Shown here piece by piece: positions 1 to 9,846 of a stretch of 64,000 nucleotides of DNA. The DNA is from Streptomyces sp. H27-H5. GTDB lineage: Bacteria > Actinomycetota > Actinomycetes > Streptomycetales > Streptomycetaceae. The translations under genes were made by a program, and so were the position numbers. Each line of letters starts with the position of its first letter. The stretch's first letter is position 1. Below the pieces are notes generated by a model. It saw only the letters and a list, made by a program, of their open reading frames with translations, was not told where the DNA came from and did not search any database. The stretch is from NCBI RefSeq assembly GCF_026627505.1, contig NZ_JAPNLK010000027.1, positions 1 through 64,000 of the forward strand, written 5' to 3'.

Positions 1-473
1 CGTTGGTGGTGAGTCATGCGTTTCATTCGGTTTTGATGGAGGGTGCGGTGGCGCCTTTCGTGGAGGCGGTGGCGGGGGTGGGGTTGTCGGCGCCGGTGGT
101 GGGGTTTGTGTCGTCGGTGTCGGGTGGGTGGCATTCGGCGGGTTCGGTGGTGGATCCGGGGTATTGGGGTCGGGCGATTCGTGAGCCGGTTCGTTTCGGT
201 GAGGCGGTCGCGACGGTGAGTGGGTTGGGTGCGGGGGTGGTGTGGGAGATCGGTTCGCATCCGCAGTTGACGTCGTTGGCGCGTGCTTCGTGGGTGGGTG
301 AGCAGCCGGTGTGGTTGGGCACGTTGCGTCGGGATCGGGTGGATCAGGTGGAGGTGCATGGGTCGTTGGCGGCGTATGTGAACGCGACGTCGGGGGATCT
401 CGACTGGTCGGGTGTGCATGCGGGGAAGGGGCAACGGACGATCACCCTTCCCACCTACCCCTTCAACCGGCAG
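1..473 (+). repeat. AT-end direct repeat, copy A
   Basis: Bases 1-473 match 15590-16062 at an offset of 15589. The one difference I found is T349 against C15938, which changes Val to Ala. Both encode the C-terminal AT and post-AT linker, and the copies diverge exactly where each protein begins its private tail (CAG then GAG here, CAG then CGG in the other). The repeat probably extends left of the window. Near-identity at silent sites implies recent duplication or gene conversion. Confidence 0.95.
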
Positions 474-575
474 GAGTTGATCGTGCCCGCCGCACCCCGC
501 GGCGGCGCCGCGACGACCACCGTCAGCCACCCCCTGTTCGACCGTCACTACGAGCACCGGAGCGAGGGACAGTGA
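1..575 (+). CDS. Type I polyketide synthase, 3' end only (AT C-terminus)
   Basis: This is the last 190 or so codons of a modular PKS gene that begins left of the window. What remains is the C-terminal part of an acyltransferase domain, including the SHAFHS signature (about 15-32), which in this family goes with malonyl-CoA rather than methylmalonyl-CoA. The post-AT linker follows and ends in LPTYPFNR (about 448-471), then a short 30-residue tail and the stop. The protein therefore ends straight after AT with no DH, KR or ACP; the rest of the module starts in the next gene, whose GTG overlaps this stop. Bases 1-473 are nearly identical to 15590-16062 in PKS 3 (one difference seen, base 349). 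Codons here favour GTG, TTG and GGT, unlike the C-ending codons downstream. Confidence 0.93.
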   Translation, partial: LVVSHAFHSVLMEGAVAPFVEAVAGVGLSAPVVGFVSSVSGGWHSAGSVVDPGYWGRAIREPVRFGEAVATVSGLGAGVVWEIGSHPQLTSLARASWVGEQPVWLGTLRRDRVDQVEVHGSLAAYVNATSGDLDWSGVHAGKGQRTITLPTYPFNRQELIVPAAPRGGAATTTVSHPLFDRHYEHRSEGQ

Positions 576-3500
576 CGTACCCGGCCGAGACCTACGAGAA
601 GACGTTCACGGGCCAGGAGCCCTTCATCGCCCAACACCGCTCCGCCGGCGTCGGGCTGCTGCCCGCCGCGGTGCAGCTGGAGATGGCGATGGTGGGAGTC
701 GCCCGACGCAGGCCGTTCACTCCACTGGAACTCGCCGACGTGACGTTCCTGCGGCCCCTCACCCTCAGCGACGACGCGACGGCTCCCGTCCGGCTCGACG
801 TGTCCTTCGGGCCCTCGACCCGCTTCGAACTGAGCACCGTCGTGGCCGGCGAACGCAAGCCGCTGTCCACCGGTACCGGCCGGCTGCTGCTCCCGGGCGA
901 TGTCCCGGCCGCCACCACCGAATCCCCCACCGGCCCGGGGGCCGGCGACGGACGGGCCATCGACCGGGACCGGCTGTACGACAGCTGGGCCCGCGACGGC
1001 CTCCGGTACGGGCCCGACTTCCGCACCGTCCGGGACCTCTCCGTCGGAGACGACGGCACGGCCACGGCAACGCTGCGCTCCGACGCCGAACCCGTACCCT
1101 GGTACGCCCACCCGCTCCTGGTGGACGGGGTGTTCCAGGTCGTGAGCTGCGCGCTCCAGGACCTCACGGGAGCGGACGGCCCGCACCCCATGCTGCCGAT
1201 CGGCATCGCCCGACTCCGGGTCCTCACCGACCTCTCCGCGCTGTCGACCGGCGCGACCGTCGTGGTCCGCCGCACCGGCGTCGACGGCGCCTACGCCACC
1301 GCCGACGCGACTCTGCTGGGACCCTCCCACGAGGTCGCCGCGGAGTTCCAGGGCCTCCGCATGCGGCGAACGACCACCGGCTCGCGACCGACCGCCACCG
1401 CGACCCCGGCACGACCGTCCGCACTGCCCGTCAGCCGGATCGTCTGGCGTCCCGCACCGACGGACCCCGCCCGGACCGAGCCGGTGACCGGCACCTGGGT
1501 GGTGCTGCACGACGCCCGCACGGACGGCCTCGGGGCGCGCGCCGCCGGGCGACTGCGGGCCGACGGAGCCCGCGTGGTGGAGGTCGGCATCGGCCCGTCC
1601 GGGCCGCAGGCGCACGACCACGACCGCGAACGCGACCACGAACGCGCCGGCAACAGGGACGGCGGCAGAGACCTGCGGATGCTCGCGCAGCCGGACGAGG
1701 AGGCGTTCCGGCGGCTCTGGGACGACGTCGGGGACCCGATCGCCGGAGTGGTGCACCTGTGGAACGCCGGCGAGGTGTCCGACGGCGCCCAGGGGGAGGA
1801 GACGGAACTCCGCCTCGGCGTCCACGGCTGCCTGGCCGCCCTGCGGACCCTCGGTGAGCGGCAGCGCAAGGGCCGCTTCCTCGTGGTGACCCGGGACGGG
1901 CAGGCGGTCTCGGACGAAGACCGGCCGGTGCCCGCGCGCGCCGCCCTGTGGGGCTTCGTCCGTACCGCCGCCATCGAGTACTCGGGCCTGCGCCCGCGCC
2001 TCGTCGACGTCGACCGGTCCTCCGACGACGCCCTCCGCGCGCTCCTGGCGGAACTCGGCGACAGCGACGGCCCGACCGAGACCGGCTACCGACAGGGTGT
2101 CCGGCGGGTACCCGTCCGGGTCCGCGACCGCGCGGCGCACGCCGCACCCCGCTCACGTCCGGGGCCCGTACGACAGGGCGGCCGGTACCTCGTCCTCGGC
2201 GGGCACGGCGGTCTGGGCCTGGAGGTCGCCGACCGGTTCGCTCGGGACGGCGCCGGCGTCGTCGCGTTGGTCAGCCGCTCCGGAGCGGCGGCCGCCGACC
2301 GGCAGCGGACGGCCGCGATCCGCGCACACGGCTGCGAGGTCGTCTCCTACAGCGCGGACGTCACCGTCCCCGGCGCCCTGGCGGCCGTGGTGGAGCGGGT
2401 CCGCGCGGAGTACGGCGAGCTGCACGGCGTCGTGCACGCCGCCGGCACGCTCAAGGACGGCCTGATCCGCAGCGCCACCGCCGAGGACATCGCCGCGGTG
2501 ATGCGGCCCAAGGTCGACGGGGTCCGCGAGCTGGCCGCCGCGGTGGCCGGGCAGGACCTGGACTTCGCCGTGTTGTTCGCGTCGGTCTCCGGCACGTTCG
2601 GCAACCTCGGCCAGGCCGGCTACGCCGCGGCCAACGCCTACCTCGACGCCTTCGCGCAGGCGCACGGTTCGCCGTGGCTGAGCATCGCCTGGGGTCTGTG
2701 GGGTGAGGTGGGCATGGGTACGGCCGTCGCGGAGCAGTTGCGGCGGCGCGGGGTCCGGCCGCTGGGCACCGCGGAGGGCCTGGACGCCCTCATCGCGGTG
2801 CTGGGCTCGGAGGAGGACCCCCGCCAGGTCGTCGTCGCCCATCCGGACGCCGACGACGAGGTCATCGAGGCGGAGGCCGCGGAGACCGAAGCCCCCTCCG
2901 CCGTACACGACACGGTCGGCGGGTCGGACGGGTCGGACGGGTCGGACGGGTCCGCCGGGTCGGGTGCGGGCGCCGCGGAACACGTCGCGGACGCCCTGGA
3001 ACGGTTCCTCGCCGAGCGGCTCGGTGTCGCCTCCTTCGACCGCGACACCCCTCTGTCGGACTACGGCATGAGCTCGATCACGAGCGTCGAACTGTCGGAG
3101 GAACTGTCCCGCAGGTGGGGCATCCACCTCCCGGCGACGCTCTTCCTTGAGTACGGCGAGTTCGCCGAGCTGGTCCAGGCCCTGACCGACCGCTACGGCG
3201 CGGCCGTCGCGGTCGCAACGCCGGAGGCCGCCGAGCCGGTCGAGTCCGCCGAACGCTCCGAGCCCACCCCAACCGTCGAGCAGCTCCCGGCAGTCGCCCC
3301 CGACCGCCCGCTCCCCACACCGCGACGGCGCACTCCGGCAGGCGGTCGTGACGCGGACATCGCGATCGTGGCCGTCTCCGGTGACCTGCCGGGCGCGGCC
3401 GGCGGTACGGCGGAGCTGTGGAACCTGCTCCGCTCCGGCGGCCACGCGTTCACCGAGGTCCCGGCGGAACGCTGGGACATCGACACCCACTTCGAGCCGC

Positions 3501-6500
3501 GCGGCCCCCGAATGACGGGCACCTACTGCCGCACCGGTGCGTTCGTCTCGGGCATCGACCGCTTCGACCCGAGCTTCTTCGGCATCTCGGTACGCGAGGC
3601 CGAGGAGATGGACGTACAACAGAAACTGCTGCTGGAACACGCCTGGACGGTGCGGGACGACAGCGGTCTCGCCGACCGCCGCGACATCGGCGTCTTCGTC
3701 GGCGCCACCTACACCCACCACCGCGACACACAAGGGCTGGAGACCGTCGGACCGCACACCGCGCTCGGCTCCATGAACGCGGTACTGGCCAACCGGATCT
3801 CGTACGCGCTGGACCTGACCGGCCCCTCGCAGACCGTCGACACCCTGTGCTCGTCCTCGCTCGTCGCCATCCAGCAGGCGGTCGCCGCGCTCCGTGCGGG
3901 GCACTGTGGCGCCGCCATCGTGGCGGCCTGCCAGGTCGGCCTGACTCCCTGGTACTTCCGCAGCCTCAGCCGGCTCGGCGCGCTGTCAGAGACCCTGCCG
4001 CGGCCCTTCGACGAGCGGGCGGACGGATTCCTGCCCGGCGAGGGCGCGCTGGCCGTGATGCTGAAACCGCTCACGGACGCGGAGCGGGACGGCGACCGGA
4101 TCTGGGGCGTCGTCCGCGGTACGGCCGTCAACCACGGGGGCCGCGGCAGCGCCCTGCCCGTGCCCCGCAGCGAAGCCCAGGCCGCGGTCGTCCGGGCCGC
4201 GCTCGCCGACGCCGGACTGGCGCCCGCCGACATCTCCCTGATCGAGACGCACGGCACCGCGACCCGCCTCGGCGACCCGATCGAGATCGCCGCGCTCACC
4301 GAGGTGTTCGGCGGCGACCCGGACCGCACCGGCCCGTGCCACCTCGGGACCGTGAAGGGAAACATCGGACACCTGGAGCCCGCGGCCGGACTCGCCGGCC
4401 TGCTGAAGGTGCTGTTGTCCCTGCGGCACCGGGAGATACCGCCCGTCGCCGGCTTCGAGACCGCCAGCAGCCACCTCGACCTGTCCACCGGACCGTTCGT
4501 GATCCCGGTCGCGCCCCAGCCGTGGATCTCGGACGGACCGCGCCGGGCGGGCATCAGCGCCTTCGGCATGGGCGGCACCAACGCGCACATCGTCGTCGAG
4601 GAGTACGCGCGGGAACACACCGGGGAACCCCGGCATCGGCCGCCCGGCGACGAGGCCTCCGCAGCCGTCTCGGACAACGACGAGCACCTGCTGGTGCTGT
4701 CCGCCCACACCCCGCAAGCCCTCCTCCGACGCATGGCGGACCTCCGACCGCTGCTGTTGCGGGTGACCGCCGACGACCTGGGCGCGCTGTGCCGCTCCAG
4801 CGCCGTCGGACGCGACCACCGGGCCCACCGGGTGGCGTTCCTCGGAACCACGGCCGACGAGCTGAGCACCGGCCTGGCCAGGGCGCTACACCTGGCGGAC
4901 CGGGCACCCGGCACCGTCCTGCGCGGCGACACGCCGGTGGAGAGCGCCCCGACCGGTCTCGGCGGGCCGGCCCTGCGCTACGTCGGCGGCGGCGCCGTCG
5001 ACTGGGCCGCGCTGTACCCGGGCCCGCCGGCGCGGCACCGCGCCCTGCCGCCCTACCCGTTCAGGGCGCCGGGCGACGCCGCGGTGTCCTCCGCGCCCGT
5101 CCCACCGGCGGCGCCGACCGCGGAGGACGTGGCCGCCGTCGCACGGCGGCTCGCGCCCGCCCACCGGGTGCTGGGCGAGGACACACTGCCCGGGGCGCTT
5201 CCCGTGGCCCTCGGGCTGCGGTCGAGCGGCGTCCTGCGCAGGATCGTCTTCACGGGCCGGGGCACCGGAACCCACCCGCTCACCAGCGACCTGGGCGACC
5301 CCGCCCGTACGGGGCCAGCCGCCTTCCGGCACGCCGACCGGGTCATCGCCCGGCTCGCCACCGCCGACACCCCGGCGGGCCCGGCGCCCGCCGCCGCGGA
5401 CCTGGACACCCTGCGGGCCGGCCTCGGTCGGACCCTGCAACCGGACGGCCTCTACGCCTGGTTCGCGGCGAAGGGCATGGAACTCGCCGCCCCGCTCCGC
5501 TCCATCGCCGAGGTGCACTACGGGCCGGGTCGGGTGCTCGTACGGATCGACGTGCGCGCCGACAGCCCGCTGGAGGCGCAGACGGTCGCGATCGACGCCG
5601 CCCTCCAGGCCATGGCCGTCCTCACGCTGGCGGACCCCGCGGCCCCGTCGGCCACGTACCTGCCGGTCTCCATCGGCCGGGCGACGCGCTGGGCGGATCC
5701 GGCGCGGACGGCGTTCGTACTGCTCGAAGGCGCCGAGCCCGCGAGCGACGGCACGCGGCGCGGTGACGCGACCCTGTTCGCCGCCGACGGCCGGGTGTTG
5801 GTCCGGCTCGACGAGGTCGAGTACCGGACGGTGAACGGCGACGACGCGCCGCCCTCCCGGCCCGCCCGCCGCACACCGCAGGTCGCGGCGTCGGAGGCGG
5901 CGATCGTCGCGGTGGTGCGGAACGTCCTGCACGACCCGGGCGTCACCGCGACCACCTCGCTCTCCGCCGTGGGCCTCGACTCCATGCTGGCGACGGCCAT
6001 CGCGGCCGACGTCGAGGCGGAGTACGGGGTGCCACTGAGCCCGACGGACGTCCTGGACGCCGCCGACTGCCGAACCCTCGCCGCACACGTCGCGGAGCTG
6101 GCGGCCGACGGAGCGTTCGCCCCGGCCCCGGCCCGGGCCCCGGCCCCCGCCCGCGCCGAGGCACCGGCGCAGACCCCGGCCGAGCCCCCGACCTCCGCCG
6201 AGCCCCCCGCCCCGGCCCCGGTCAAGGCTCCCGAGGCGCCGGCCGCACCCGACACCACCTCTGCCACCGCGATCCCGAGGGCCCCCGAAGTCACGTCGGC
6301 CGGCGAGGACATGGCCGTCATCGGCCTCGCTCTGGCGCTTCCCGGTGCCTCGGACCCGCAACGGTTCTGGTCGCTCCTGGCCGGGGCCGGCGAGGAGATC
6401 CGCCCGGCCCCCGCTCATCGCTGGGGACGGTACGCGGGCGGTCATGAGCCCGACATGGGCGGATTCCTCGACAATGTGGAGGAGTTCGATGCCCGGTTCT

Positions 6501-9500
6501 TCGACTTCTTCCCCAAACAGGCGGAGGTCCTCGACCCGCAGGTCCGCTGGCTGCTGCGCACCGCATGGGAGGCACTGGAGTCGGCCGGCCTGCCGCCTCG
6601 ACAACTGGCCTCCTCCACCGGCGTGTTCGTCGGCGCCAGCTACCAGCACTACAAGGACTACAACATCGCGCCGGAGCTGGACGCCCCCAGTGGTCTCGGC
6701 AACCACAACGCGTTCCTGGCGAACCGGGTCAGCTACTTCCTCGATCTGCACGGGCCGAGCATGACGATCGACACGTTGTGTTCGTCGTCGCTGGTCGCCC
6801 TGCACACGGCGGTGCGCAGCATCCGCGACGGAGAGTGCGAGCAGGCGATCGTGGCCGGTGTTCGCGTCGGCATGTCCCCCCTGCACTACGTCGCGATGCG
6901 CAATCTGCGGGCCCTGTCACCCTCGGGCGCCTCCCGGCCGTTCGATGCGGGGGCGGACGGGTTCGTGCCGGGTGAGGGTGTGGTGACGGTGGTGGTGAAG
7001 CCGCTCCGGGCCGCGGTGCGGGACGGTGACCGGATCCGGGGTGTGATCAAGGGCAGTGCGGTCAACCACGGTGGTCGCACCAGTGGGTTGACGGTTCCCA
7101 GCAGTGCGGCGCAACAGGAAGTGATCTCCCGGGCGTTGCGGGACGCGGGCGTGTCCGTGGACTCGATCGGCCTGGTGGAGGCGCATGGGACGGGGACGGG
7201 TCTGGGTGATCCGATCGAGGTGGAGGGGTTGACGCGTGCGTGGCGTGGGGTGACGGACAGGTCGCAGTTCTGTGCGATCGGTTCCCTGAAGGGGAACGTC
7301 GGTCATCTGGAGCCGGCGGCAGGGTTGGCGGGTCTGGTGAAGGTGCTCCTGGCGATGGAGCACGGGACGGTTCCACCGTCGCTGCATGTGGTGCGGCCCA
7401 ATGACCACATCCGGTTCGAGGAAACGCCGTTCTATCTGGCCGACCGTGCGGTGGAGTGGCCGCGGAACGGCGGCCCTCGTCGGGCTGCGGTGAGTGCGTT
7501 CGGAATGGGTGGCGTGAACGCGCACGTGATCGTCGAAGAGCCCCCCGTTCCCGCGGTACGTGAGGTGTTGTCCCAGGACGCCTTCGTGGTGCGGGTGAGT
7601 GCCGCCGACGAGTCGGCGCTGCGGTCGCTGGCCGGCGCGTACGCCGACCGGTTCGACGCGGCACGCGACGCCTGGGAGACCGCCGACCTCTGCCACACCG
7701 CCAACACCGGCCGCACCCCAATGGAGTTCCAGACCGCCGTCCACGGACGGACGGCCGCCGAACTCGCCACCGCCCTGCGCTCCGTCGCCGCCGGCCGTAC
7801 GCCCCCCGCACGCGTCGACATCGACCTCACCGCCGAAGCGGCGGCGCTGCGCTCCGGGACGCTCGCGGCCCCCCACGGACCCGTCGGCGCCGCCGAGTTG
7901 GCCGGCGCTGGCTACGCGCACATCGACTGGCCCGCTCTCTCCGCCGTGGATGCTCGTGTAACGGAGCTCCCCACCTATCCGTTCGCACGAGGGGCGTACT
8001 GGCACACCACCGGCCCGGCGGTCGCCGCCTCAGGCCCGCCCCTCGCGGCGGCCGAGGCGGTACGCGTCGAGTGGCGCGTCCGGGAGCCGGCCCCCGCCAC
8101 CCCTCCCGGCTCGGGCACGGTACGCCTGGTCACCGCCGACCCCGAGCTCGAACACGCCCTGACGACGGCCCTCCGGAGCCGGGGCGTGACCGTGGCCGAG
8201 CCCGGCCACCGGGCGGACGGCGCCATCGTGATCGACGCCCGGGCCGGCCGGACCGGCGACTCCCGCGAACTGAGAGATTTCTGGACCGAGTTGAGCGCCC
8301 TGATGGTGGCGCTGCCCGCCCGCGGGGCCTTGCTGTGGGCCGGCTTTCACGCCGCCGCCGTGCACTCCGACGAGCGCGGTGGCCTGATCCCCGAGCGGGC
8401 CGCCATGGCCATGGCCGTACGGGCCGCCGGCGCCGAGAGCCGGAAGGCCACCGCGGTCGTGCACCTGGACCCGACCGAACCGGCCGAGACGCTCGCCGAC
8501 CGCCTGGTGGCCGAGTACGCCGCCCTCGCGGCCGGGCCGGCCGGCGAGGCCGACGGCGACGGCGGCACGGTCGTCGTCGCCCACCGTCGGGGCGTCCGGT
8601 ACACCCCGCACCCCCTGCCCGCGACGCCCGGCGCGCCGTACGCCCTGCCCACCGACGGGTACTGCCTGGTCACCGGCGGACTGGGCGCCGTGGGGCTGCG
8701 TCTGACCGAGCGGCTGATCGACCGGGGAGCCAAGCGCATCGGCATCATCGGCCGATCGGTCCTCGATCCCGCGGGTTCCGCCCCCCTGCGGGAGCTGGCG
8801 GCGCGCGCCGAGGTCGACTACGTGTCCTGCGACGTGTCCGACCCCGAGGCGCTCGCCGCGGTCGCCGGGCGGTGGGGTCGGCGCTGGGGGCGGCTGGTCG
8901 GCGTCGTGCACTCCTCCGGCGGGGTCAACCCGTTCGGGGCGATGCACCGCCGGCCGTGGAGCGACGCCGAGAAGGTGCTCGCCCCCAAGGTCCCCGGCTC
9001 GCTGAACGTCGTACGGCTGGCCAAGGAGGAGGGCGCGGACTTCGTCGTCCTGGTGTCCTCGATCGCCGGTAGCCAGGCCCTGGCCGGCCGGGGGCTCGTC
9101 GACTACGGCCTCGCGAACGCCTACCAACTGGCCCTTGCCGAGCGGGAGAACGACGCCGTCACCACGGTCACCGCGCACGCGTGGCCCAACTGGACGGGCA
9201 TCGGCATGAAGGCGGACGCGTCCTTCTCCGCCGCCCACTCCATCGGCGCCGAACAGGCTCAGGACGCCTTCGTCGACCACCTGCGGTCGGGCGGCGCCGT
9301 GATCTTCCCGGGCAGTACCACCGCCGGCCCGGCAGGGCCCGTGGAGCCCGCCGGGTCCGAGCCCGCCGAGCCCGCCGCGTCGGATGCCGCCGCGTCCGCG
9401 CCGAGGGGGGCGCGGCCCGAGGCCGTCGTCCTCCCCGCACCGATCCGCGCCGGCCACGATCGCGCCGGCATGCGGGCCCGGGTCCGCGACGCCTTCGTAC

Positions 9501-9805
9501 ACGTACTGGGGGAGGACCCCGGGGAGCGCCCGCTGCCCGGGCTGGGCCTGGACTCCCTGATGATCGCCGAGCTGACCACGGTGCTCGAACAACGCAGTGG
9601 CCTGACCGTCGACCCGTCGCTGCTGATGCGGGCCCGTACGGCGGACGACATCGCGACCGGACTCGCCGCCCAGGAGACGCCGGCCGACCGTCGACCGCCC
9701 ACCTCCGACCGGGACGACCCGCCCACCCCCGACCACGACGACCCGTCGGCGTCCGCCCTGAGCGCCCTGCTGCGCCCGCTGCTCCAGCGGGACGGGCAGC
9801 GATGA
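572..9805 (+). CDS. Modular type I PKS: DH-KR-ACP / KS-DH-ACP / KS-KR-ACP
   Basis: This 3077-residue polyketide synthase starts at GTG 572, overlapping the previous stop. Domains in order (residues): DH about 10-265, with HRSAGVGLLP (His22) and Asp185; KR about 530-735; ACP about 805-875, where Ser sits in GMSS instead of GxDS; KS about 930-1345, Cys1093 in DTLCSSSL and His1227; an AT-less linker ending PPYPFR; DH about 1515-1755 with HRVLGEDTLP (His1531); ACP about 1770-1850 (GLDS); KS about 1910-2325, Cys2070; a linker ending LPTYPF; KR about 2500-2915; ACP about 2965-3035 (GLDS). The first DH-KR-ACP completes the KS-AT of the preceding protein. Neither KS here is followed by an AT, as in trans-AT PKSs, and the KS-DH-ACP module has no KR. 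The first KR has an LKD version of the LDD motif; the second lacks it. About 410 bases of the second KS are almost identical to PKS 3. Confidence 0.95.
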   Translation: MTYPAETYEKTFTGQEPFIAQHRSAGVGLLPAAVQLEMAMVGVARRRPFTPLELADVTFLRPLTLSDDATAPVRLDVSFGPSTRFELSTVVAGERKPLSTGTGRLLLPGDVPAATTESPTGPGAGDGRAIDRDRLYDSWARDGLRYGPDFRTVRDLSVGDDGTATATLRSDAEPVPWYAHPLLVDGVFQVVSCALQDLTGADGPHPMLPIGIARLRVLTDLSALSTGATVVVRRTGVDGAYATADATLLGPSHEVAAEFQGLRMRRTTTGSRPTATATPARPSALPVSRIVWRPAPTDPARTEPVTGTWVVLHDARTDGLGARAAGRLRADGARVVEVGIGPSGPQAHDHDRERDHERAGNRDGGRDLRMLAQPDEEAFRRLWDDVGDPIAGVVHLWNAGEVSDGAQGEETELRLGVHGCLAALRTLGERQRKGRFLVVTRDGQAVSDEDRPVPARAALWGFVRTAAIEYSGLRPRLVDVDRSSDDALRALLAELGDSDGPTETGYRQGVRRVPVRVRDRAAHAAPRSRPGPVRQGGRYLVLGGHGGLGLEVADRFARDGAGVVALVSRSGAAAADRQRTAAIRAHGCEVVSYSADVTVPGALAAVVERVRAEYGELHGVVHAAGTLKDGLIRSATAEDIAAVMRPKVDGVRELAAAVAGQDLDFAVLFASVSGTFGNLGQAGYAAANAYLDAFAQAHGSPWLSIAWGLWGEVGMGTAVAEQLRRRGVRPLGTAEGLDALIAVLGSEEDPRQVVVAHPDADDEVIEAEAAETEAPSAVHDTVGGSDGSDGSDGSAGSGAGAAEHVADALERFLAERLGVASFDRDTPLSDYGMSSITSVELSEELSRRWGIHLPATLFLEYGEFAELVQALTDRYGAAVAVATPEAAEPVESAERSEPTPTVEQLPAVAPDRPLPTPRRRTPAGGRDADIAIVAVSGDLPGAAGGTAELWNLLRSGGHAFTEVPAERWDIDTHFEPRGPRMTGTYCRTGAFVSGIDRFDPSFFGISVREAEEMDVQQKLLLEHAWTVRDDSGLADRRDIGVFVGATYTHHRDTQGLETVGPHTALGSMNAVLANRISYALDLTGPSQTVDTLCSSSLVAIQQAVAALRAGHCGAAIVAACQVGLTPWYFRSLSRLGALSETLPRPFDERADGFLPGEGALAVMLKPLTDAERDGDRIWGVVRGTAVNHGGRGSALPVPRSEAQAAVVRAALADAGLAPADISLIETHGTATRLGDPIEIAALTEVFGGDPDRTGPCHLGTVKGNIGHLEPAAGLAGLLKVLLSLRHREIPPVAGFETASSHLDLSTGPFVIPVAPQPWISDGPRRAGISAFGMGGTNAHIVVEEYAREHTGEPRHRPPGDEASAAVSDNDEHLLVLSAHTPQALLRRMADLRPLLLRVTADDLGALCRSSAVGRDHRAHRVAFLGTTADELSTGLARALHLADRAPGTVLRGDTPVESAPTGLGGPALRYVGGGAVDWAALYPGPPARHRALPPYPFRAPGDAAVSSAPVPPAAPTAEDVAAVARRLAPAHRVLGEDTLPGALPVALGLRSSGVLRRIVFTGRGTGTHPLTSDLGDPARTGPAAFRHADRVIARLATADTPAGPAPAAADLDTLRAGLGRTLQPDGLYAWFAAKGMELAAPLRSIAEVHYGPGRVLVRIDVRADSPLEAQTVAIDAALQAMAVLTLADPAAPSATYLPVSIGRATRWADPARTAFVLLEGAEPASDGTRRGDATLFAADGRVLVRLDEVEYRTVNGDDAPPSRPARRTPQVAASEAAIVAVVRNVLHDPGVTATTSLSAVGLDSMLATAIAADVEAEYGVPLSPTDVLDAADCRTLAAHVAELAADGAFAPAPARAPAPARAEAPAQTPAEPPTSAEPPAPAPVKAPEAPAAPDTTSATAIPRAPEVTSAGEDMAVIGLALALPGASDPQRFWSLLAGAGEEIRPAPAHRWGRYAGGHEPDMGGFLDNVEEFDARFFDFFPKQAEVLDPQVRWLLRTAWEALESAGLPPRQLASSTGVFVGASYQHYKDYNIAPELDAPSGLGNHNAFLANRVSYFLDLHGPSMTIDTLCSSSLVALHTAVRSIRDGECEQAIVAGVRVGMSPLHYVAMRNLRALSPSGASRPFDAGADGFVPGEGVVTVVVKPLRAAVRDGDRIRGVIKGSAVNHGGRTSGLTVPSSAAQQEVISRALRDAGVSVDSIGLVEAHGTGTGLGDPIEVEGLTRAWRGVTDRSQFCAIGSLKGNVGHLEPAAGLAGLVKVLLAMEHGTVPPSLHVVRPNDHIRFEETPFYLADRAVEWPRNGGPRRAAVSAFGMGGVNAHVIVEEPPVPAVREVLSQDAFVVRVSAADESALRSLAGAYADRFDAARDAWETADLCHTANTGRTPMEFQTAVHGRTAAELATALRSVAAGRTPPARVDIDLTAEAAALRSGTLAAPHGPVGAAELAGAGYAHIDWPALSAVDARVTELPTYPFARGAYWHTTGPAVAASGPPLAAAEAVRVEWRVREPAPATPPGSGTVRLVTADPELEHALTTALRSRGVTVAEPGHRADGAIVIDARAGRTGDSRELRDFWTELSALMVALPARGALLWAGFHAAAVHSDERGGLIPERAAMAMAVRAAGAESRKATAVVHLDPTEPAETLADRLVAEYAALAAGPAGEADGDGGTVVVAHRRGVRYTPHPLPATPGAPYALPTDGYCLVTGGLGAVGLRLTERLIDRGAKRIGIIGRSVLDPAGSAPLRELAARAEVDYVSCDVSDPEALAAVAGRWGRRWGRLVGVVHSSGGVNPFGAMHRRPWSDAEKVLAPKVPGSLNVVRLAKEEGADFVVLVSSIAGSQALAGRGLVDYGLANAYQLALAERENDAVTTVTAHAWPNWTGIGMKADASFSAAHSIGAEQAQDAFVDHLRSGGAVIFPGSTTAGPAGPVEPAGSEPAEPAASDAAASAPRGARPEAVVLPAPIRAGHDRAGMRARVRDAFVHVLGEDPGERPLPGLGLDSLMIAELTTVLEQRSGLTVDPSLLMRARTADDIATGLAAQETPADRRPPTSDRDDPPTPDHDDPSASALSALLRPLLQRDGQR
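7133..7540 (+). repeat. KS C-terminal direct repeat, copy A
   Basis: About 408 bases encoding the C-terminal part of KS (from GVSVDSIGLVEAHGTGT to NAHVIVEEPPVP) match 14344-14751 at an offset of 7211, with only scattered silent differences. The upstream halves of the two KS domains differ clearly in protein sequence, so the identity is local and fits gene conversion between modules. Confidence 0.93.
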
Positions 9806-9846
9806 CCGGGCAGGGCACGACCGGTGGGTCGAACGAAAGGACAACC

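Noticed and set aside
9802..9846. ATG 9802 as the start of PKS 3
   Set aside because: It overlaps the previous stop as other genes here do, but GTG 9847 has a much better ribosome site (GAAAGGA) and directly precedes the KS fold. It remains a possible alternative.
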